Shown: piece by piece, positions 6,270-6,696 of the stretch
Position numbering within the stretch: position 1 is the first letter of the stretch
How the letters are laid out: the number at the start of each line of letters is the position of its first letter
Assembly (NCBI GenBank): GCA_003233295.1
Contig: QILJ01000454.1
Location: 1-6,696 of the forward strand
Direction of reading: 5' to 3'
DNA from: Ignavibacteria bacterium
GTDB lineage: Bacteria; Bacteroidota; Ignavibacteria; Ignavibacteriales; Melioribacteraceae
DNA length: 6,696 bases
The notes under the pieces: generated by a model
Told to the model about the DNA's origin: nothing
The model's database searches: none
The model's input: only the letters and a program-made list of their open reading frames with translations
Position numbers and translations under genes: made by a program

Positions 6270-6696
6270 ATGATAAAACTCTCTGAAAACCGAATAAAAG
6301 AATTAAAACATAATTTTGAGAGTAAAAGAATTGCTATTATTGGAGATATGATGCTTGACGGTTACTTTTGGGGTGATGTAAAAAGAGTATCACCCGAAGC
6401 ACCTGTTCCTGTTCTTGAAGTTGAAGAAGAATTTTTCCGCTTTGGCGGTGCAGCAAATGTTGCTCTAAATATATCAACTCTCGGCGGTGTCCCAATTCCT
6501 ATAGGAATAATCGGTTATGACAACAACGGAACTATATTTACCTCGCTTTTAACCGAATCAAAAATAATTGATGACGGCATTTTAATAGATGAAACACGTC
6601 CGACAACAACCAAAACTCGCGTAATAGCGGACAGTCAGCATGTTGTAAGGATTGATAAAGAAAGCAAGGATTACATTAACGATGAAATGCAGAATA
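6270..6696 (+). CDS. hldA: D-glycero-beta-D-manno-heptose-7-phosphate kinase (3' end outside window)
   Basis: 142 codons are visible with no stop. The protein belongs to the PfkB/ribokinase family, RfaE1 subgroup. It shows IIGDMMLDGYFWGDVKRVSP (residues 23-42) followed by EAPVPVLEV, the characteristic start of heptose-7-phosphate kinases. FGGAANVALNISTLGG (58-73) is the first PfkB signature, and RPTTTKTRVIA (110-120) with HVVRIDKE (124-131) is the substrate-region pattern of this subgroup. The enzyme phosphorylates D-glycero-beta-D-manno-heptose 7-phosphate at C1 using ATP, in the cytoplasm, on the route to the ADP-heptose used for the lipopolysaccharide inner core. About 0.4 of a typical monofunctional enzyme is present, so whether a C-terminal adenylyltransferase domain (as in the fused HldE) follows cannot be decided; the symbol assumes the one-domain form. 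The 204-base spacer upstream suggests expression separate from the secreted-protein array. Confidence 0.85.
   Translation, partial: MIKLSENRIKELKHNFESKRIAIIGDMMLDGYFWGDVKRVSPEAPVPVLEVEEEFFRFGGAANVALNISTLGGVPIPIGIIGYDNNGTIFTSLLTESKIIDDGILIDETRPTTTKTRVIADSQHVVRIDKESKDYINDEMQN

Overview
This AT-rich window looks like part of an Ignavibacteria-type chromosome (Bacteroidota/Chlorobiota/Ignavibacteriota group). The clearest pointers are the C-terminal tails of the large proteins. They carry the NYPNPFNP...TTIRYEIP motif followed by GVYIY...SKKMILLR, which is the type A sorting domain of the type IX secretion system (T9SS) in the form typical of Ignavibacteria and relatives. The assignment is inferred from motif style, not from a search.

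Layout: positions 1-158 hold the last 51 codons of a secreted protein that started upstream. Positions 176-3118 encode a complete 980-residue paralogue. Positions 3135-5948 encode a second paralogue (937 residues). It is cut short by an in-frame TAG, and its missing 38-residue tail is still readable in the same frame up to a TAA at 6063-6065. All three are on the + strand, separated by near-identical linkers of 17 and 16 bases, so they form a tandem duplication array that is probably one transcript. An AT-rich spacer of 204 bases follows (6066-6269). The 5' part of a heptose-7-phosphate kinase gene (hldA/rfaE1 type) then runs off the right edge.

Each full-length secreted protein has the same plan: Sec signal peptide, sialidase-like beta-propeller region with five Asp-box (BNR) repeats, a short Ig-like domain with an LFDDG(K/N)H signature, a family-specific domain of about 380 residues with a calcium-loop-like DxDGDG stretch and a conserved Cys pair, and the T9SS sorting domain. 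I recognise the family architecture but not a biochemical function. The propeller lacks the Arg-Ile-Pro motif of active sialidases, so binding or a structural role is more likely than catalysis.

The points most worth following up are: the loss of the sorting signal in the last copy, probably through a 15-base deletion that created a TAG; a GC-rich palindrome inserted in frame in the sorting domain of the first copy; and uneven divergence between the copies that suggests gene conversion at their 3' ends. I found no RNA genes, CRISPR arrays, insertion sequences or a defence system.
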